IMG/VR virus record: IMGVR_UViG_3300034092_001651
Location: 1-37,440 of that record
Strand: one strand, 5' to 3'
Source of the DNA: a virus
Length of the DNA: 37,440 nucleotides
The translations under genes were made by a program, and so were the position numbers. How positions within the stretch are numbered: the stretch's first letter is position 1; every line of letters starts with the position of its first letter. Under the pieces are notes generated by a model, which worked only from the letters and a program-made list of their open reading frames with translations, ran no database searches and had not been told where the DNA came from. Below, one piece after another: positions 36,101 to 37,440 of this stretch.

Positions 36101-37009
36101 AGTAAATGCCTTTGCAGTATCCCCTGCTTTTAGTCTGATTTGAGCTTCTTTGATCGAGTCTGCAATCTTGTCAGTATTAAATAATCCCTCTTGCCCTGCG
36201 ATTGCCATTTGACCCGCGAACTCTTCAGCGCTGAATCCTGCTTCACTTAGTAATTGCGAGTATTCGGCAAGCGTATCAAGTACATCGTCTTGCGAAGTCT
36301 TACCCTCTTTTGCGGCGAATGCAATTAAGTCGAATGCTTCTTGACCATCAAGCCCAAACTGCTTAATAAACGGCGTTGACTTGGCAATGACTTCGTTAAC
36401 ATCCTTCTCATACAAATTACCAAGAGCTTGCGCGCCTTTTACGAATTCTCCAATTTGATCGGTAGGCAAGGCATCTTTAAGAACTACCTTTGCATTGCTT
36501 ATCACTTTTGTAGCTTCGGCTACTGATTCACCAACGCCACCGAGAAACGCCTCATCGGCTGCATTTTTCAGGGCCTCAAATTCCGCACCCGTTGCGCCTG
36601 TTTGCGCTTGCAAATCGCCTTGCGCTGAAATAAGCCCTCGCCCTGCATCTACAACCGCCCCAAAGCCATCGACAATAGCACCGACCCCCGCTTGCACGCC
36701 AGCGGCCAAGCCACCACCTACAAGCCCTCCAATCAAGCCACCGCTAAGAGCGTCACCTAGCCCGCCTTTGAGTCCTTCAAATACACCACTTATACCGCTT
36801 GCAGAATCACCAACGCCATCAATTGCCGCGGATAGCTTGTTGACATCTGCGACGGCTCCCGAAGTATTTATATCGGCCATTTTATCAAGTGCTTGGTCGG
36901 TTTGCTTCGACTCATTTTGCACCTGATTAAGTTCGGTAGTGACTTTATTCAGACCGTTGAATAATTCGGCTGCATCCAGTCCAAGTTTGATTTTGATATC
37001 ATCGGCCAT
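33113..37009 (-). CDS. Tape measure protein
   Basis: The protein has 1,298 residues, far the longest. It has an N-terminal coiled helix (LNGLNKVTTELNQVQNESKQ type), a glycine/alanine hydrophobic stretch around 90-125, a second hydrophobic block around 465-510 (VGPIVMGIGAAIMTNIVGAF), a long charged Ala/Lys/Glu coiled region (about 690-800) and a hydrophobic C-terminal block (VVGILGSSITTLGPIAGPL). This is the classic tape measure layout and sets tail length (roughly 195 nm if 0.15 nm per residue). The hydrophobic blocks may form the DNA channel in the membrane. It starts 11 bases inside the second chaperone frame. Confidence 0.9.
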   Translation of the reverse strand: MADDIKIKLGLDAAELFNGLNKVTTELNQVQNESKQTDQALDKMADINTSGAVADVNKLSAAIDGVGDSASGISGVFEGLKGGLGDALSGGLIGGLVGGGLAAGVQAGVGAIVDGFGAVVDAGRGLISAQGDLQAQTGATGAEFEALKNAADEAFLGGVGESVAEATKVISNAKVVLKDALPTDQIGEFVKGAQALGNLYEKDVNEVIAKSTPFIKQFGLDGQEAFDLIAFAAKEGKTSQDDVLDTLAEYSQLLSEAGFSAEEFAGQMAIAGQEGLFNTDKIADSIKEAQIRLKAGDTAKAFTDIKNQLPQALGSTLGNLEQLASSGQITIKEFLQKSGESIKTAFDAGQISEAMASQLQVAVAGTPAEDIGVEAYNKMFGAPIPVEEIKKKAAQAGQDAMNAAGQYLSFDMVSRNIELAFTKASAVVVKGASDAFGMIATAVGPAFSELGATLSGVFERIWTVIGPIVMGIGAAIMTNIVGAFNIAITVVTTVLDIFTSVFDAIANAIKPLIDTFKQAFGMDGALGEGMDVVASFQEALNFVGEVIGEIGGIVSDFGGLLIEFLITPLQTVIEVIADVVRSIAGWMQSNDANTESVKQSGEAVNKSKGFIDTLRQAFDNIRGTIGGVRESFIQIKTTIGEFWDAITQLDIQKALSAFTGFGDKLSDAYDKGFNATKEQIKKTNQVVKKGNEDAANEAAKAAAAKAAAEKLAKEKADAAEKERLRKLALANAKGKGAEAESELQELKRFYKGRQDELKNDIERELNSEANRGKDLKALRTQLEAEANVELRKYLNERIGGIADANAFLDKNQLTTKITPSKKKGETVADIDNFYTQEMAKIGDKLTVEVGISAKPPEFKELEKEFDTLAKDIAKNSESLVPTVLATSQEALDGTIAKVQQYIDFIKLQNDEIALKQAEALAAGNQEAADKFGESIQTNIQNINLLSSRLERFGTESKTAIEKAARESTLEFQIQTALQTSILDAFNSDKIRKEKEANDKIREERLGALNAEEDDLTKSLAKREISFEDYAAKIADIDAQRKQVEEQTEITFLQRLKGAGDQAAASIFKSQSEIFKKNAQGMEGNQKVFNEFVGQTLEQFGTLAASGKATLADFGNAAAGAAFDAVSKMIPSFVVGILGSSITTLGPIAGPLIAATLTAGLELLLANARGALGFKDGVVGLEGPGTERSDSIPAWLSKGESVITAAGTRANRQELEWMNNNPGMSIRDYFTSNAPQMRYSVQEDGNLIQEVRKLREETRGLGKQINRNTHVEISGALVADNNSIKAVIERDRRRNARRG

Positions 37010-37295
37010 TGATTCTGCGCTCCATTTTGCGGCGTTCTTTGTGATAGGTTATTGTATAGGCATAAGTACGGATTACATCCACACGCGGGGTATCGTAATA
37101 TAGTCTTAGATACGCTGCAGGATCGCCGCCTGCAACGCCTTTGAATATCCAATATGAGCCTACAATTTCGCCAAGGTAATAAGCACTCTCATCTCCGTCC
37201 GTCTCTTCATACTCGTCATCGTCTGGGTCGTTAAATACAGTCAAGTCCTCAAGATAGTACTCACATAATGCGGACTCTTCGGCATACCGTTTCAC
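36999..37295 (-). CDS. Tail assembly chaperone, second frame (gpT-like)
   Basis: The nominal start is GTG 37295, with no ribosome site in front (the bases before it are the T6 run). There is no ATG until near the end, so independent initiation is unlikely. The 98-residue product (MKRYAEESALCEYYLEDL start, acidic DDDEYEETDGDES, basic RRKMERRINGR end) lies in the +1 frame relative to the first chaperone. It overlaps that frame's end by 35 bases and the tape measure start by 11. It is most likely made as a C-terminal extension by frameshifting. Confidence 0.75.
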   Translation of the reverse strand: MKRYAEESALCEYYLEDLTVFNDPDDDEYEETDGDESAYYLGEIVGSYWIFKGVAGGDPAAYLRLYYDTPRVDVIRTYAYTITYHKERRKMERRINGR

Positions 37296-37440
37296 GAAAA
37301 AACTTGAGTGAGTCCAAGATTCCGTCTAAGTCTTGGTTTTGCCAAAAGTCGCTTGAAGGCTCGGACTGAATACCACTCAAAAGCTCTGTATTTTGCACTT
37401 TGCTTTCATCGATTACGGCCTTTACAAACTCAAAGATTTT
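37261..37440 (-). CDS. Tail assembly chaperone, first frame, 3' part
   Basis: The frame is open from the window end (37440) to TGA at 37261-37263 and is the continuation of the gene that starts at 452. Shared residues around EFVKAVIDESKVQN are identical to the left-end copy. The last eight bases differ from the left copy and change the encoded residues from T-I-C-E to K-I-F-E, which may be end-of-contig error or a population variant. The frame ends ..SLKFFRETVCRRVRIM. Confidence 0.8.
   Translation of the reverse strand, partial: KIFEFVKAVIDESKVQNTELLSGIQSEPSSDFWQNQDLDGILDSLKFFRETVCRRVRIM
37297..37302 (-). promoter_or_regulatory. Candidate ribosomal frameshift site (T6 run)
   Basis: Read on the minus strand, the first chaperone frame passes AAG TTT TTT CGT. 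Six T in two Phe codons allow slippage of +1 (or -2) into the second frame, giving ..SLKFF(F)VKRYAEES. The second frame is open upstream only to a TAG about 40 bases earlier, so the shift must occur within that short window, which contains the T6 run. Confidence 0.65.
37307..37432. repeat. Terminal direct repeat (right copy)
   Basis: Identical to bases 1-126. It is the overlap by which the circular or circularly permuted genome was linearised. After it, two substitutions occur within eight bases, at the extreme end of the window. Confidence 0.9.

Noticed and set aside
36495-36926. Long plus-strand Pro/Ser/Ala-rich ORF opposite the tape measure gene
   Set aside because: It is the reverse reading of the Gly/Ala-rich tape measure segment, with no ribosome site or recognisable protein.
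1-37440. CRISPR array or insertion sequence
   Set aside because: No regularly spaced repeats other than the iterons, and no transposase-like protein or flanking inverted repeats were seen.

Overview
This window looks like one complete tailed-phage (siphovirus) genome. The first 126 bases reappear at the end (1-126 = 37307-37432), so the map closes into a circle of about 37,306 bp. One gene runs across the joint. Every gene I can support lies on the minus strand, packed tightly, often with 4-nt ATGA overlaps. I see no integrase, CI-type repressor, partition genes or tRNA, so a virulent phage is most likely. The host is probably in the Bacteroidota (FCB) group: the primase has a VirE-N/BT4734-like N-terminus with a PriCT-2-like part, the SSB is DUF3127-like, there is a run of small 'TAxxWL...YYxxxY' proteins typical of that group's phages, and some promoter boxes fit TAnnTTTG. 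Many genes nevertheless have good Shine-Dalgarno sites, which is less typical of that host group.

In the direction of transcription (falling coordinates), the early region runs from about 28.69 kb to 14.44 kb. It starts with a strong-looking promoter near 28.45 kb and several micro-genes. These are followed by an excisionase-like HTH protein, a Sak4-like RecA-fold ATPase, tandem small paralogs, a Cas4/RecB-like nuclease, an RHH regulator, two DnaA-domain-IV-like proteins, a DNA methylase, and a primase/VapE-like helicase. A 233-bp non-coding region then carries seven GTGGTAAG repeats and an AT tract (putative origin). Next are a DEAH-type helicase, a second methylase with an adjacent nuclease, a VRR-NUC nuclease, a SAM methyltransferase, an SSB, a GT7-family glycosyltransferase and a holin/CHAP-lysin pair. 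A terminator at 14.34 kb closes this block.

The late region runs from 14.32 kb down to 1 and on from 37.3 kb to 28.86 kb. It contains small membrane proteins, tail-fibre and glycine-rich adhesin-like proteins, a metallophosphoesterase, and terminase small and large subunits. It continues with a portal fused to a MuF domain, a protease-scaffold, the HK97-type capsid, connectors, an embedded GT2 glycosyltransferase and the major tail protein. After a terminator-like hairpin come two tail-assembly chaperone frames, the tape measure, a Dit-like protein, a tail-tip protein and three or four minor tail genes.

The strongest points for follow-up are: (1) the origin-like iteron array whose 9-mer shares the CCACA core of the DnaA box, in a phage that encodes two DnaA-domain-IV-like proteins; (2) a probable +1/-2 programmed frameshift at a T6 run between the chaperone frames, located at the contig joint; (3) nested translation starts in the protease-scaffold gene; (4) a B4GalT-like glycosyltransferase; and (5) a cluster of plus-strand terminators and a possible small RNA in a genome with no plus-strand genes. 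All functional names come from reading motifs and gene order; no database search was run.
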